From JBDFMH01 sp047238125 (GTDB lineage Bacteria; Pseudomonadota; Alphaproteobacteria; Sphingomonadales; Sphingomonadaceae), in NCBI RefSeq assembly GCF_047238125.1, contig NZ_JBDFMH010000001.1, positions 744,001 through 808,000 of the forward strand: 64,000 bases of DNA, written 5' to 3'. The notes under the pieces were generated by a model. It did not search any database. It had not been told where the DNA came from and saw only the letters and a program-made list of their open reading frames with translations. Below are positions 16,511-24,924 of the stretch, piece by piece. Each line of letters opens with the position of its first letter. Position 1 is the stretch's first letter. Position numbers and translations under genes: made by a program.

Positions 16511-16549
16511 ATAGTATCAATTGACACCATATCGGCCGGAGCTTATCTA
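16511..16549 (+). promoter_or_regulatory. hppD promoter with overlapping palindromic operator
   Basis: A sigma-70-like promoter is visible: TTGACA at 16521-16526, a 17-bp spacer and TATCTA at 16544-16549, which would start transcription about 20 nt before the hppD ATG. A 20-bp imperfect palindrome, ATAGTATCAATTGACACCAT at 16511-16530 (8 of 10 base pairs symmetric, centre AATT), covers the -35 box. A dimeric repressor bound there would block RNA polymerase. The regulator is not identifiable in the window. Confidence 0.65.
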
Positions 16550-16577
16550 TCGTTCAACGAATTTCGGAGAGCACGTG

Positions 16578-17645
16578 ATGGAAAAGTTCGACGTCAATCC
16601 GCTTGGCCTGAACGGCTTCGAGTTCTGCGAATTCACCTCGCCCGATCCCGACGCGATGGCGCGGATGTTCGATCAGCTCGGTTTCGTGCCCGCCTCCACT
16701 CACCCCACCAAGGCTGTCACGCGCTGGAAGCAGGGGCGGATCAACCTGCTGTTGAACCGTGAGCCGACCGGCCATGCCGCCGACTTCCGTGCCGCGCACG
16801 GCCCGTCCGCAAGCGGCATGGCATTCCGCGTGTCCGATGCGAAGGCCGCCTTCGATTTCGCGGTCGCCAACGGCGCCACCCCCGCCGATGCCGCCGCAGG
16901 CGGGCTGGGGCAGGGCTATGCGATCGAGGGTGTCGGCGGGTCGATGCTCTATCTGGTCGATCGTCATGGCGATGCGGGCAGCCTGTATGACGACTGGGAT
17001 GCGGTGCCCGGCGCGGCCGAGGCCGAGACCGAGAATAATGTTGGGCTCGATCTGCTCGATCACCTGACGCACAATGTGCGCCGCGGGCAGATGCGGGTCT
17101 GGGCGGAATTCTATGCCCGCCTGTTCGGATTCGAGGAGCAGAAATTCTTCGACATCAAGGGCAAGGCCACCGGCCTGTTCAGCCAGGCGATGATCGCTCC
17201 CGATCGCGCGATCCGTATTCCGCTGAACGAGAGCCAGGACGAGACCAGCCAGATCGAGGAGTTCATCCGCGAATATAATGGCGAAGGCATCCAGCACCTC
17301 GCGCTCACCACCAGCGACATCTACCAGACGGTCGAAAAGCTGCGCGCTCGCGGCGTGCGGCTGCAGGATACGATCGAGACCTATTACGAGCTCGTCGATA
17401 AGCGTGTGCCGGGGCATGGCGAGGATCTGGAACGTCTGCGCCGCAACCGCATCCTCATCGACGGCGACGTGAAGGAGGAGGGCATCCTGCTCCAGATCTT
17501 CACCGAGCCGATGTTCGGTCCGATCTTCTTCGAGATCATCCAGCGCAAGGGCAATGAAGGCTTCGGCAACGGCAATTTCCAGGCGCTCTACGAGTCGATC
17601 GAGCTCGACCAGATCCGCCGCGGTGTCGTGACGGTCGACGCCTGA
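16578..17645 (+). CDS. hppD: 4-hydroxyphenylpyruvate dioxygenase
   Basis: Encodes 355 aa. The Fe(II) enzyme turns 4-hydroxyphenylpyruvate into homogentisate, the second step of tyrosine catabolism. The family's facial triad is present: His162 (LDHLTHN), His240 (EGIQHLAL) and Glu319 (GPIFFEIIQRKG), with the C-terminal GFGNGNFQALYESIELDQ block. The start is ATG 16578, preceded by GGAGAG; a longer frame from 16521 begins inside the -35 box of the predicted promoter and can be ruled out. The stop overlaps the hmgA ATG as TGATG, so the two genes form an operon. Confidence 0.97.
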   Translation: MEKFDVNPLGLNGFEFCEFTSPDPDAMARMFDQLGFVPASTHPTKAVTRWKQGRINLLLNREPTGHAADFRAAHGPSASGMAFRVSDAKAAFDFAVANGATPADAAAGGLGQGYAIEGVGGSMLYLVDRHGDAGSLYDDWDAVPGAAEAETENNVGLDLLDHLTHNVRRGQMRVWAEFYARLFGFEEQKFFDIKGKATGLFSQAMIAPDRAIRIPLNESQDETSQIEEFIREYNGEGIQHLALTTSDIYQTVEKLRARGVRLQDTIETYYELVDKRVPGHGEDLERLRRNRILIDGDVKEEGILLQIFTEPMFGPIFFEIIQRKGNEGFGNGNFQALYESIELDQIRRGVVTVDA

Positions 17646-19057
17646 TGGACGAGATCCTCCCCGAAACGGGGAGGGGGACCGCCGGCGCAGCCGGTGGTGG
17701 AGGGGGTGCGCCGCATGCGGAGCGCCTTGCCGCACCCCCCCTCCACCGCCCTGTGGGCGGCACCCCTCCCCGTGCCGGGGAGGACTATATCCCCGGGCTC
17801 GGCAATCATGTCTCGACCGAGGCCGTGCCCGGCGCGCTGCCCATCGGCCGCAATTCGCCGCAGCGCCCGGCGTTCGGCCTCTATGCCGAGCAGCTGTCGG
17901 GCACCGCCTTCACCGCGCCGCGCCACGAGAATCGCCGCAGCTGGCTCTATCGGATGCGGCCGAGCGCGGAGCACCCGCCGTTCGCGCGCTATGCCGGGGC
18001 GCCTCGGTTCGCACCCGGCACCAGCGATGCGCCGCTGCCCCCCAACCGGCTGCGCTGGGATCCGCTGGCGATTCCCGTCGAGCCGGTCGACTTCCTGGAT
18101 TCGCTGACGACGATGATGGCGAACCGCGATCCAGCCAGCCTGGAGGGCGTCGCGATCCATCTCTACGCCGCCAATCGCGACATGGCCGGCCGCGCCTTCC
18201 AGAATGCCGATGGTGAGTTGCTGCTGATCCCGCAGTCCGGCCGGCTCGACATCATGACGGAGCTCGGCCGGATCGCGATCGATCCCGGCCAGATTGCGCT
18301 GATCCCACGCGGCGTCCGCTTCCGCGTGAGCCTGCCGGACGGGGAGGCGCGCGGCTATGTCGCAGAAAATCACGGTAGTCTCTTTCGACTGCCCGATCTC
18401 GGCCCGATCGGATCGAACGGCTTGGCCAACCCGCGTGATTTCGAGACCCCCGTCGCTGCGTTCGAGGATAGCGACGAGCCATGCGAGATCGTCCAGAAAT
18501 ATCTCGGCTCGCTATGGACCACCACGATCGATCATTCGCCGTTCGACGTGGTTGCCTGGCATGGCAACCTTGCGCCGTGGCGCTATGACCTGGCGCGGTT
18601 CAATACGATCGGCACGGTCAGCTTCGATCATCCCGATCCGTCGATCTTCACCGTGCTCACCTCGCCGTCGGATGTGCCCGGCCGTGCCAACGCCGACTTC
18701 GTGATCTTCCCGCCACGCTGGATGGTGGCGGAAGGCACGTTCCGCCCGCCGTGGTTCCACCGCAACGTGATGTCGGAAGCGATGGGGCTGATCCACGGTG
18801 CCTATGACGCCAAGGCGGACGGCTTCGCGCCCGGCGGGCTCAGCCTGCACAATCTGATGGCGGGGCACGGCCCCGATGTCGCCAGCTGGCGGGGTGCGAG
18901 CGAAGCCGATCTGAAACCGCACAAGATCGATGGCACGATGGCGTTCATGGTCGAAAGCTGCTGGCCCTATCGCCCGACCGCGCAGGCGCTGGAAAGCGCG
19001 CAGCCCGATTATGATGCGGTGTGGGCGAATTTCCCGAAGGCGCAGCTGCCCGGCTGA
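17645..19057 (+). CDS. hmgA: Homogentisate 1,2-dioxygenase with repeat-derived N-terminal extension
   Basis: Encodes 470 aa. The enzyme opens the homogentisate ring to maleylacetoacetate. From residue 48 the sequence is a normal HmgA: YIPGLGNHVSTEAVPGALP, LYAEQLSGTAFTAPR, and near residues 370-410 the iron-binding region with His (PWFHRN), Glu (MSEAMGLIHG) and His (LHNLMAGHGPD). Residues 3-47 (45 codons, 135 bp) are encoded by a palindromic repeat and are absent from usual HmgA starts, which begin about two residues before DYIPG. The only good start is ATG 17645, coupled to the hppD stop; an in-frame GTG at 17753 lacks a ribosome site. Maleylacetoacetate isomerase and fumarylacetoacetase genes are not nearby. 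Confidence 0.95.
   Translation: MDEILPETGRGTAGAAGGGGGAPHAERLAAPPLHRPVGGTPPRAGEDYIPGLGNHVSTEAVPGALPIGRNSPQRPAFGLYAEQLSGTAFTAPRHENRRSWLYRMRPSAEHPPFARYAGAPRFAPGTSDAPLPPNRLRWDPLAIPVEPVDFLDSLTTMMANRDPASLEGVAIHLYAANRDMAGRAFQNADGELLLIPQSGRLDIMTELGRIAIDPGQIALIPRGVRFRVSLPDGEARGYVAENHGSLFRLPDLGPIGSNGLANPRDFETPVAAFEDSDEPCEIVQKYLGSLWTTTIDHSPFDVVAWHGNLAPWRYDLARFNTIGTVSFDHPDPSIFTVLTSPSDVPGRANADFVIFPPRWMVAEGTFRPPWFHRNVMSEAMGLIHGAYDAKADGFAPGGLSLHNLMAGHGPDVASWRGASEADLKPHKIDGTMAFMVESCWPYRPTAQALESAQPDYDAVWANFPKAQLPG
17656..17783. repeat. Dispersed-type palindromic repeat lying inside the hmgA coding sequence
   Basis: Two imperfectly complementary arms, 17656-17710 and 17731-17783, flank a 20-nt loop. Each arm holds a nested hairpin (CCTCCCCGAAACGGGGAGG on the left, CCTCCCCGTGCCGGGGAGG on the right) plus the complementary blocks GGTGGAGGGGGTGCG and CGCACCCCCCCTCCACC. 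This has the look of short intergenic palindromes that are common in sphingomonad and caulobacter genomes. Here it is translated in frame with no stop. GGAC occurs on both flanks (17647-17650 and 17782-17785). No other copy was found in the window. Confidence 0.85.
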
Positions 19058-19061
19058 CCGA

Positions 19062-19952
19062 TCAACCCGATGCCCGCGCGACGATCGCGGGCAGACGCGG
19101 CAGCAGTTCGCGGGCCAGGAACCCCAGCGTGCCGATGTCTGCCCCGGCTTGGCGACCGGCTTCGGCATGCAGCCAGACCCCCCAGGCAGCGGCCTGCGCT
19201 CCCGGCAGTCCGCGCGCCGCCAGCCCGCCGATTACCCCGGCCAGGACGTCGCCCGAGCCTGCCGTGCCCAGGCCCGCGGCGCCGCCTTCGAATGCCAGCG
19301 CCGCGCCACTCGGTTCCACGATCAGCGTGCGGCAATCCTTCAGCGCGACGGTGACGCCAAGTAATTGGGCGGCGCGCGCCGCCGCAGCCTCGGGATCGTC
19401 GGCTATTTTATCGCGGTCGATATCCAGCAGCGAGGCAAGCTCGCCATGATGCGGCGTCATCACCATGTCGAGCCGGTTCGCGCCCTGCAGCGCAGCGCGG
19501 TTGCGGCATGCCGTCAGCGCGCCGGCGTCCAGGATCAATCGAGCGGCTTCGGGCATCGCGCGGCACGCGGTATCGATCAGCCCGCAGCTATGCGCGCATT
19601 CGGCCATGCCCGGCCCTATCACCAGGCTGTCGCAATGCGCGGCATGTTTGGCGATCAGGTCGGCGGCAGCGCCATCGATCTCGCCCTCGTCGTCGGTCGG
19701 CAGAGCGATCACGGCAGCTTCGGGAAAGGCGAGCCCGATCGCCAGCGCAGCTTCCGCAATCGTCGCGATCTGCACCTTGCCCCCGCCGACCCTGAGCGCC
19801 GCCTCCGCCGTCAGCGCGACCGCGCCCGGCACGAAGCGCGAACCACCGACGATCAGCACGCGGCCGCGCTCGTTCTTGTCCAGCCCCGTCACGATCGGCG
19901 GCAGCGGATGGCGCGCGCGCCATTCGGCGTCGAGGCGGTCCGGCCCGCTCAT
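19062..19952 (-). CDS. nnrD: ADP-dependent (S)-NAD(P)H-hydrate dehydratase (stand-alone)
   Basis: Encodes 296 aa. It repairs NAD(P)HX, the hydrated form of the cofactor. Ribokinase-fold features are visible: GRVLIVGGSRFVPGAVAL near residue 30, DSLVIGPGM near 110, MTPHHGELASLL near 165, and the nucleotide-binding signature LGTAGSGDVLAGVIGGLAARG near 225. Many bacteria fuse this domain to the NnrE epimerase; here the epimerase domain is missing, so it should be encoded elsewhere. The ATG at 19952 overlaps the phosphatase stop. It ends 4 bp from the convergent hmgA. Confidence 0.93.
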   Translation of the reverse strand: MSGPDRLDAEWRARHPLPPIVTGLDKNERGRVLIVGGSRFVPGAVALTAEAALRVGGGKVQIATIAEAALAIGLAFPEAAVIALPTDDEGEIDGAAADLIAKHAAHCDSLVIGPGMAECAHSCGLIDTACRAMPEAARLILDAGALTACRNRAALQGANRLDMVMTPHHGELASLLDIDRDKIADDPEAAAARAAQLLGVTVALKDCRTLIVEPSGAALAFEGGAAGLGTAGSGDVLAGVIGGLAARGLPGAQAAAWGVWLHAEAGRQAGADIGTLGFLARELLPRLPAIVARASG

Positions 19953-20728
19953 CCGCGCGCGGCCACGGGCGGATCGGCGGCGTCTGTCACCGCGACCGCT
20001 TCCTGAGCGACCGGCACGGTATAGTTGTAGCGCTCCAGCCTCAGTGCGCCGTTGCGCCCGCTGGCCGCATCGAAGTGATATTCGGTCACCGCGCAATTGG
20101 CGACATCGCCTTCGCGGTCCACCGCCAGGATCGTGGCCTCGTCCATATTCTCTATGATGTAGCGCAGGCACAGCACCACCACCTGGTGCGCCACGATCAG
20201 CACGCGCCGCCCGGCATAGTGCAGCGTCACCGTATCCAGCAGCGATCGCAGTCGCAGGATCACGTCGCACCAGCTCTCGCCGCCGGGCGGGCGGTGATAG
20301 AATTTGCCGAGGATGCGGCGGAACTCGGCCTGATCGGGCAGGGCGGTCGCGATCCCCATCGTTGTCAGCCCATCAAGGATGCCGAACTCCTTCTCGCGCA
20401 GCCGCTCGTCCGCGCACAGCGGCAGGTCCGCCTCGACCCCGCCGGCTTCGCGGACCAGCGTCGCGGTCTGGCAGGCGCGGCGATAGGGGGAGACCAGCAC
20501 GACATCGGGCCGCTCGTCGGCCGGCATCTGCCCGAACCAGTGGCCGACTGCGCGCGACTGATCTTCGCCCAGCGGGCTCAGCGGCACGTCCACGTCGCGG
20601 CCATCGAGCGGTATCCGCTCCAGCCCGGCATCATGCGCTGCATCGCGGGCTACGTTGCCCGCGCTCTGTCCATGACGGACGATCCAGAGCGTATCGGGCC
20701 AGCGCTGCGGCGTTGTGGTCTTGTCCAT
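19949..20728 (-). CDS. Histidine phosphatase family protein
   Basis: Encodes 259 aa from ATG 20728. The catalytic RHG motif is at residues 18-20 (WIVRHGQSAGN), with SPLGEDQSRAVGHWF, SPYRRACQTATLV, a glutamate in LREKEFGILDG and the second histidine in VLIVAHQVVVLCLRY. It resembles cofactor-independent phosphoglycerate-mutase-like or alpha-ribazole phosphatase-like enzymes; the substrate is not evident. It is translationally coupled to nnrD (ATGA). Longer in-frame starts up to 20911 encode a low-quality Ala/Gly/Arg tail and were rejected. Confidence 0.9.
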   Translation of the reverse strand: MDKTTTPQRWPDTLWIVRHGQSAGNVARDAAHDAGLERIPLDGRDVDVPLSPLGEDQSRAVGHWFGQMPADERPDVVLVSPYRRACQTATLVREAGGVEADLPLCADERLREKEFGILDGLTTMGIATALPDQAEFRRILGKFYHRPPGGESWCDVILRLRSLLDTVTLHYAGRRVLIVAHQVVVLCLRYIIENMDEATILAVDREGDVANCAVTEYHFDAASGRNGALRLERYNYTVPVAQEAVAVTDAADPPVAARG

Positions 20729-20781
20729 TCCCTGCCAATCGCCGGGCCTGCCGCCGGGTTCCGGCGCTGAACCTCGATCAG

Positions 20782-21129
20782 TCAGGGCGGGGTCAGCCGC
20801 TCGAGCTCCTGTGCCCGCTCGCGGGTCATCCGCCGTCCGCATTCCGCCACGGCCAGCGCGCGCAGCGTTCCCTCCGCCGCGGCATAGACCCGGCAATTCA
20901 GATCCCGCCACGCCGGCCAGGCCTTCTGCGCGGCAGCCAGCGGTGCCTTCTGCGGTTCGGGCACGCCGGCCAGCGCCGCGCGATAGGCGGCTGCCATCCG
21001 CTGATCCCAGACCTTGCCGTCCGCCATTGTGCAGGCGACCATCGATGCCATGTCATAGCCGCAGGTGGTAGGCCCGCCGGCGGGGGCGGGGGCGGCGGCC
21101 TGGAGCAGCAGAGCGAGCGCGATCATCAT
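20782..21129 (-). CDS. Secreted LprI-like (DUF1311) protein
   Basis: Encodes 115 aa with an N-terminal signal sequence (MMIALALLLQAAAPAP). The mature domain has the DUF1311/LprI-N shape: MVACTMADGKVWDQRM, AYRAALAGVPEPQKAPLAAAQKAWPAWRDLNC, and ECGRRMTRERAQEL, with spaced cysteines likely forming disulfides in the periplasm. Some family members inhibit lysozyme; this one may not. It is divergent from the ScfR-like regulator with about 98 bp between them. Confidence 0.82.
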   Translation of the reverse strand: MMIALALLLQAAAPAPAGGPTTCGYDMASMVACTMADGKVWDQRMAAAYRAALAGVPEPQKAPLAAAQKAWPAWRDLNCRVYAAAEGTLRALAVAECGRRMTRERAQELERLTPP

Positions 21130-21193
21130 CGCAGCATAAGCGGATGACGGTTTCCCGCAACGGCCTCGACGCCCAATGCCTTGCCCGTTATCC

Positions 21194-21216
21194 TGTCAAT
21201 CTGTCGTGAATTGACA
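21194..21216 (+). promoter_or_regulatory. Inverted repeat operator candidate upstream of the ScfR-like gene
   Basis: Two perfect 7-bp arms, TGTCAAT at 21194-21200 and ATTGACA at 21210-21216, are separated by 9 bp, so arm centres are about 1.5 helical turns apart. The right arm ends 11 bp before the regulator's ATG. The position suits autoregulation by the adjacent XRE-type regulator or control of the divergent LprI-like gene. Confidence 0.5.
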
Positions 21217-21227
21217 AGGGTTGTGGG

Positions 21228-22625
21228 ATGGCCGAGCGCAAGATCTTCGCCGGGCGGCGCATCCGCAAGCTGCGCCGCGCTGCCGGCCAGACCCAGGCCG
21301 CAATGGCGGAGATGCTGGCGATCAGCCCGAGCTATCTGAACCTGATCGAGCGCGACCAGCGTCCGCTGACCGCGGCACTGATGCTGAAGCTGGCCGATCT
21401 GTTTGATTTCGATCCCCGCCAGCTCGCCGCCGAGGAGCCGGGCGGTGGCATGGAGGCGATGCGAAGACGGCTCGCCGATCCGCTGTTTGCCGATCTCGAA
21501 ATCGATCGTGCCGAGCTGGGCGAATGGCTGTCCGCGGCGCCCGGCGGGGTGGAGGCATTCGCGCGATTGTTCGATCGGCTGCGCGGCACGGATCCGGGCG
21601 CGGCCGCCACCGATGGCGAGGTCGCCGCGATCGCCGCCGCCCGCCGCGAGATCGATCGCTGGCGTAACCATTTCGCCGATCTCGACGCGGCCGCCGAAGC
21701 GCTGGCAGATGAGCTGCGCATGGGCGCCAGCGATCTCTACGGCGCGATCGCCGATCGGCTGCGTGTGAAGCACCAGATCCAGATCCGGATCCTGCCGGTC
21801 GATGTTATGCCCGACATGCTCCGCCGGCTCGATCTCCACGCGCGACAGCTGCAGCTGTCCGAAATGCTCGATCAGGCGTCGCGCACCTTTCAGGCTGCGT
21901 TCCAGCTGGCGCAACTGGAGGCGCGTGGCGAGATCGAGAGCCTAATCGCCGGGGCCGGTTTCGGCGAGCGCGTGGCCGAACGTCTCTATCGCCGCCATCT
22001 CGCCAGCTATTTCGCGGCAGCGGTGATGATGCCCTACGCCCGGTTTCTACGTGCCTGCGACGCCACCGGCTATGATGTCGAGCTGCTCCAGCGACGGTTC
22101 GGGGCGGGTTATGAGCAGGTCGCGCACCGCCTCACGACGCTGCAACGGGTCGGCGCGCGAGGCTTGCCCTTCTTCATGATCCGCGTCGATCGCGCGGGGC
22201 AGGTGTCGAAGCGCTATGGCGGCGCCAGCGGATCGGCGCTGATCGATGCCGGCGGACGCTGCCCCTTGTGGAAGCTGTTCGAAGCGTTCGATCGCCCCGG
22301 CCGGATCGAGCGCGACCTGTTGGAGCTGGAAGACGGCAGCCGCTGGTTCACCTTTGCGCGCACCGTTCATCCGCAGGGCCGGCGCGCGGGGCTGACGAAT
22401 GCCGAATTCGTCGTCGGTCTGGGGATCGATGCCACGCTCGCGGCGCCGCTGGCGCTGGCACGCGGCGTCGATCTGCGCAGCGGCGGTGCCAATCCGGTCG
22501 GTCTGGGCTGCCGCAACTGTACGCGCGCCGGTTGCCCCCAGCGCGCCGCACCACCCGCCGGCCGGACGCTGACGTTCAACGAACGCGAACGCAGCTTGTC
22601 GCCCTTCGCGTTCGCAAGTGACTGA
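21228..22625 (+). CDS. ScfR/RamB-type transcriptional regulator (XRE HTH, short-chain acyl-CoA family)
   Basis: Encodes 465 aa. An XRE-type helix-turn-helix fills residues 5-65 (GRRIRKLRRAAGQTQAAMAEM, SPSYLNLIERDQRPLT). A middle region resembles the IrrE-N/ImmA-like domain in its degenerate form (RTFQAAFQLAQLE in place of a zinc-binding HExxH). The C-terminal DUF2083-like domain carries VDRAGQVSKRYGGASG and a cysteine cluster, GCRNCTRAGCPQR. Relatives control glyoxylate, propionate or acetate metabolism in response to acyl-CoA. No target operon is adjacent. The inverted repeat just upstream may be its operator. Confidence 0.9.
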   Translation: MAERKIFAGRRIRKLRRAAGQTQAAMAEMLAISPSYLNLIERDQRPLTAALMLKLADLFDFDPRQLAAEEPGGGMEAMRRRLADPLFADLEIDRAELGEWLSAAPGGVEAFARLFDRLRGTDPGAAATDGEVAAIAAARREIDRWRNHFADLDAAAEALADELRMGASDLYGAIADRLRVKHQIQIRILPVDVMPDMLRRLDLHARQLQLSEMLDQASRTFQAAFQLAQLEARGEIESLIAGAGFGERVAERLYRRHLASYFAAAVMMPYARFLRACDATGYDVELLQRRFGAGYEQVAHRLTTLQRVGARGLPFFMIRVDRAGQVSKRYGGASGSALIDAGGRCPLWKLFEAFDRPGRIERDLLELEDGSRWFTFARTVHPQGRRAGLTNAEFVVGLGIDATLAAPLALARGVDLRSGGANPVGLGCRNCTRAGCPQRAAPPAGRTLTFNERERSLSPFAFASD

Positions 22626-22861
22626 GCAATCCTTATTGGTTCGTTTCCGCTGTCCTACAAGGGTGGAATCGGCTATGAGAGCGGTCGTTGTTTCTCATTG
22701 TCGGCCTGCGGAATGGATGCGCTTCGACGTGTTGGCCCAGCCTTCGCTGCGCTTGATGGTTCGGTTGCCACGGCCGCCCCGCTTGGGTGACGTCTCACAC
22801 CCTCGCACAAGCGCTGCTTTCACTGCTTTCATTCTTGAAACGCCGCTGCACGCGGCTTCGC

Positions 22862-23812
22862 TCAACTCGCGCTTGTCGTATCGAGCGCGGCGATCTGGGC
22901 GGGGCTCAACTGCAGCCGCATCGCGGCCAGCAGTTCGTCCAGCTGTGCGATGCTCGTCGCGCTTGCGATCGGAGCAGTCACGCCGGGGCGTGCGGCAAGC
23001 CAGGCCAGCGCCACCTGCGCGGGCGTGGCGCGGGCATCGTCCGCCACCGCGACCAGCGCATCGACCAGAGCGAATCCGCGATCGTTGAGATATTTGTCGA
23101 TCCACGGCCCCCGCGCCTTGCCCTCCGCATCTGCCGTACGGCGATATTTGCCCGTGAGGAATCCGGAGGCGAGCCCGAAGAACGGTATCACGCCCAGCTC
23201 GCGCTCGATCGCGACCTGCTGCAGCGATCCTTCGAACGCGTCGCGCTCGAGCAGATTGTAGAGCGGCTCGATCACGCCAAAGGCCGCCAGCCCGTTGCGC
23301 GCCGAGATGTCGAGCGCCGTCGCGATCCGGTCGGCCGAATGGTTCGATGCGCCGATCGCTCCCACCTTGCCTGCCTTGACCAGCCCATCGAAAGCGGAAA
23401 GCGTGTCTTCGAGCGGCGTTTCGGCATCGTCCTTGTGCGCGAAGTAGAGCTCGACATGGTCGGTACGCAGCCGCGCCAGCGATCCGTCGATCGCCGCTTC
23501 GATGTGCGCGCGATCGAGCGGGCAGCCGCCCGGATGCGGCATCAGCCCGACCTTGGTTGCGATCTGCACGCGGTCGCGCCGGCCGTCACCCTGTGCCAGC
23601 CATTCGCCGATCACCGTCTCGGACTCCCCGCCCGCCAGTCCCGGTGCGAACGCCGAATAGATATCCGCCGTATCGATCATCGTGCCGCCGCCATCGATGA
23701 AGGCATCGAGCAAGCGGAAGCTCGTCGCGCGGTCCGCGGTCCAGCCCAGCACGTTGCCGCCGAACACGAGCGGTGCGATCGAGAGGCCGGTGGTGCCGAG
23801 CGGTCTGAGCAT
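22862..23812 (-). CDS. Aldo/keto reductase
   Basis: Encodes 316 aa. The (alpha/beta)8 NADPH oxidoreductase family signature is clear: LVFGGNVLGW, FIDGGGTMIDTADIYSAF with catalytic Asp and Tyr, IATKVGL with Lys, and VELYFAHKDD with His, followed by GKVGAIGASNHS and a C-terminal nucleotide-binding AWLAARPGVTAPIASAT. The subgroup is close to YajO or general stress AKRs; the substrate cannot be told. About 30 bp separate it from manC upstream, so it may be read from the same transcript. Confidence 0.92.
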   Translation of the reverse strand: MLRPLGTTGLSIAPLVFGGNVLGWTADRATSFRLLDAFIDGGGTMIDTADIYSAFAPGLAGGESETVIGEWLAQGDGRRDRVQIATKVGLMPHPGGCPLDRAHIEAAIDGSLARLRTDHVELYFAHKDDAETPLEDTLSAFDGLVKAGKVGAIGASNHSADRIATALDISARNGLAAFGVIEPLYNLLERDAFEGSLQQVAIERELGVIPFFGLASGFLTGKYRRTADAEGKARGPWIDKYLNDRGFALVDALVAVADDARATPAQVALAWLAARPGVTAPIASATSIAQLDELLAAMRLQLSPAQIAALDTTSAS

Positions 23813-23841
23813 CCTATTTCCTTTCCGTACGGTCGGTCCGT

Positions 23842-24924
23842 TCAGCCGAAGCGATCGAGGCTGCTGTGCCCCTGCGCCTTCAGCGCCTCGACCGCACGCT
23901 TCACGTCCTGGCTGCGGCCGCGCGGCAGGATCAGGATGGCGTCACCGGTCGCGATCACGATGAGATTCTCGACACCGACCGCGGCGACCAGCGGGCCATC
24001 GCTGCGGATCAGGCAGTTGCGCGTGTCGATCGCCACGACCTCGCCGTGATGCGCGTTCGCATCGGCGTCCTTGGCGCCGATCGCGTGCAGCGCATCCCAA
24101 CTGCCGAGATCGGACCAGCCCATGTCGACCGGTGCCACCGCGACCCGGTCCGACTTCTCCATCACTGCATAATCGATGGAATCGGATGGTGACGCCATGA
24201 ACGCATCGCGGTCGGGGAACAGCCGGCTGCCGTCGCGGGTCGCCCCGTCGGTCGCGGCGCGCGCCGCCGCCGCGATCTCCGGCACGTGCGCGTCGAGCGC
24301 GGCCAGATAGGCATCGGCGCGGAACAGGAAGATGCCGCCGTTCCACGCATAGCAGCCCTGGTCGAGATAGGACTGGGCCGTGTCGCGATCGGGCTTCTCG
24401 ACGAAGCGCTCGACCCGCGCGACGCCGTCGCCCAGCGGTTCGCCCACGCAGATATAGCCATAGCCCGTCTCGGGTGCGTCGGGCGCGATGCCGAAAGTGC
24501 AGAGCCAACCGTCGCGCACCAGCGGCGTCGCCGCCTCGATCGCTGCGCGGAACGCCGCGACATCGTCGATGATATGGTCGCTTGGCATCACCAGCATCAC
24601 CGCGTCACCAGGCAGGATGGCGGCGGCCAGCGCGATCGCCGGCGCCGTATTGCGTCCGGCGGGTTCCAGGATCAGCGCCTGCGGGGCTGCGCCAACCGCG
24701 GCAAGCTGCGCTTCGATCTCGTCGGCATGGGCCGCATTGGCAACCACGATCGGTGCCGCGAAACCAGCGTCGATCGGCGCGCGCTGTGCAGTCAGCTGTA
24801 GCATCGTCTCGGCCGCGGTCAGGCTCAGCAGCTGTTTCGGCCGCGCCCCGCGCGACATCGGCCAGAGGCGGGTGCCGGACCCGCCGGACAGGATGACGGG
24901 AACGATCGCAGCTTGGTCGGTCAT
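23842..24924 (-). CDS. manC: Mannose-1-phosphate guanylyltransferase
   Basis: Encodes 360 aa. It makes GDP-mannose for exopolysaccharide. The nucleotidyl-transferase motif ILSGGSGTRLWPMSRGARPKQ is at residues 11-31; LEPAGRNTAPAIALAA, MPSDHII, VERFVEKPD, YAWNGGIFLF and DMGWSDLGSWDAL follow in the usual order. Length matches the single-domain form, without the phosphomannose isomerase domain of AlgA-like bifunctional enzymes. It is divergent from the XrtA-type glycosyltransferase, which fits a shared role in polysaccharide production. Confidence 0.94.
   Translation of the reverse strand: MTDQAAIVPVILSGGSGTRLWPMSRGARPKQLLSLTAAETMLQLTAQRAPIDAGFAAPIVVANAAHADEIEAQLAAVGAAPQALILEPAGRNTAPAIALAAAILPGDAVMLVMPSDHIIDDVAAFRAAIEAATPLVRDGWLCTFGIAPDAPETGYGYICVGEPLGDGVARVERFVEKPDRDTAQSYLDQGCYAWNGGIFLFRADAYLAALDAHVPEIAAAARAATDGATRDGSRLFPDRDAFMASPSDSIDYAVMEKSDRVAVAPVDMGWSDLGSWDALHAIGAKDADANAHHGEVVAIDTRNCLIRSDGPLVAAVGVENLIVIATGDAILILPRGRSQDVKRAVEALKAQGHSSLDRFG

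Noticed and set aside
16521..16577. Longer start for hppD
   Set aside because: It begins inside the -35 box of the predicted promoter and adds residues not found in the family.
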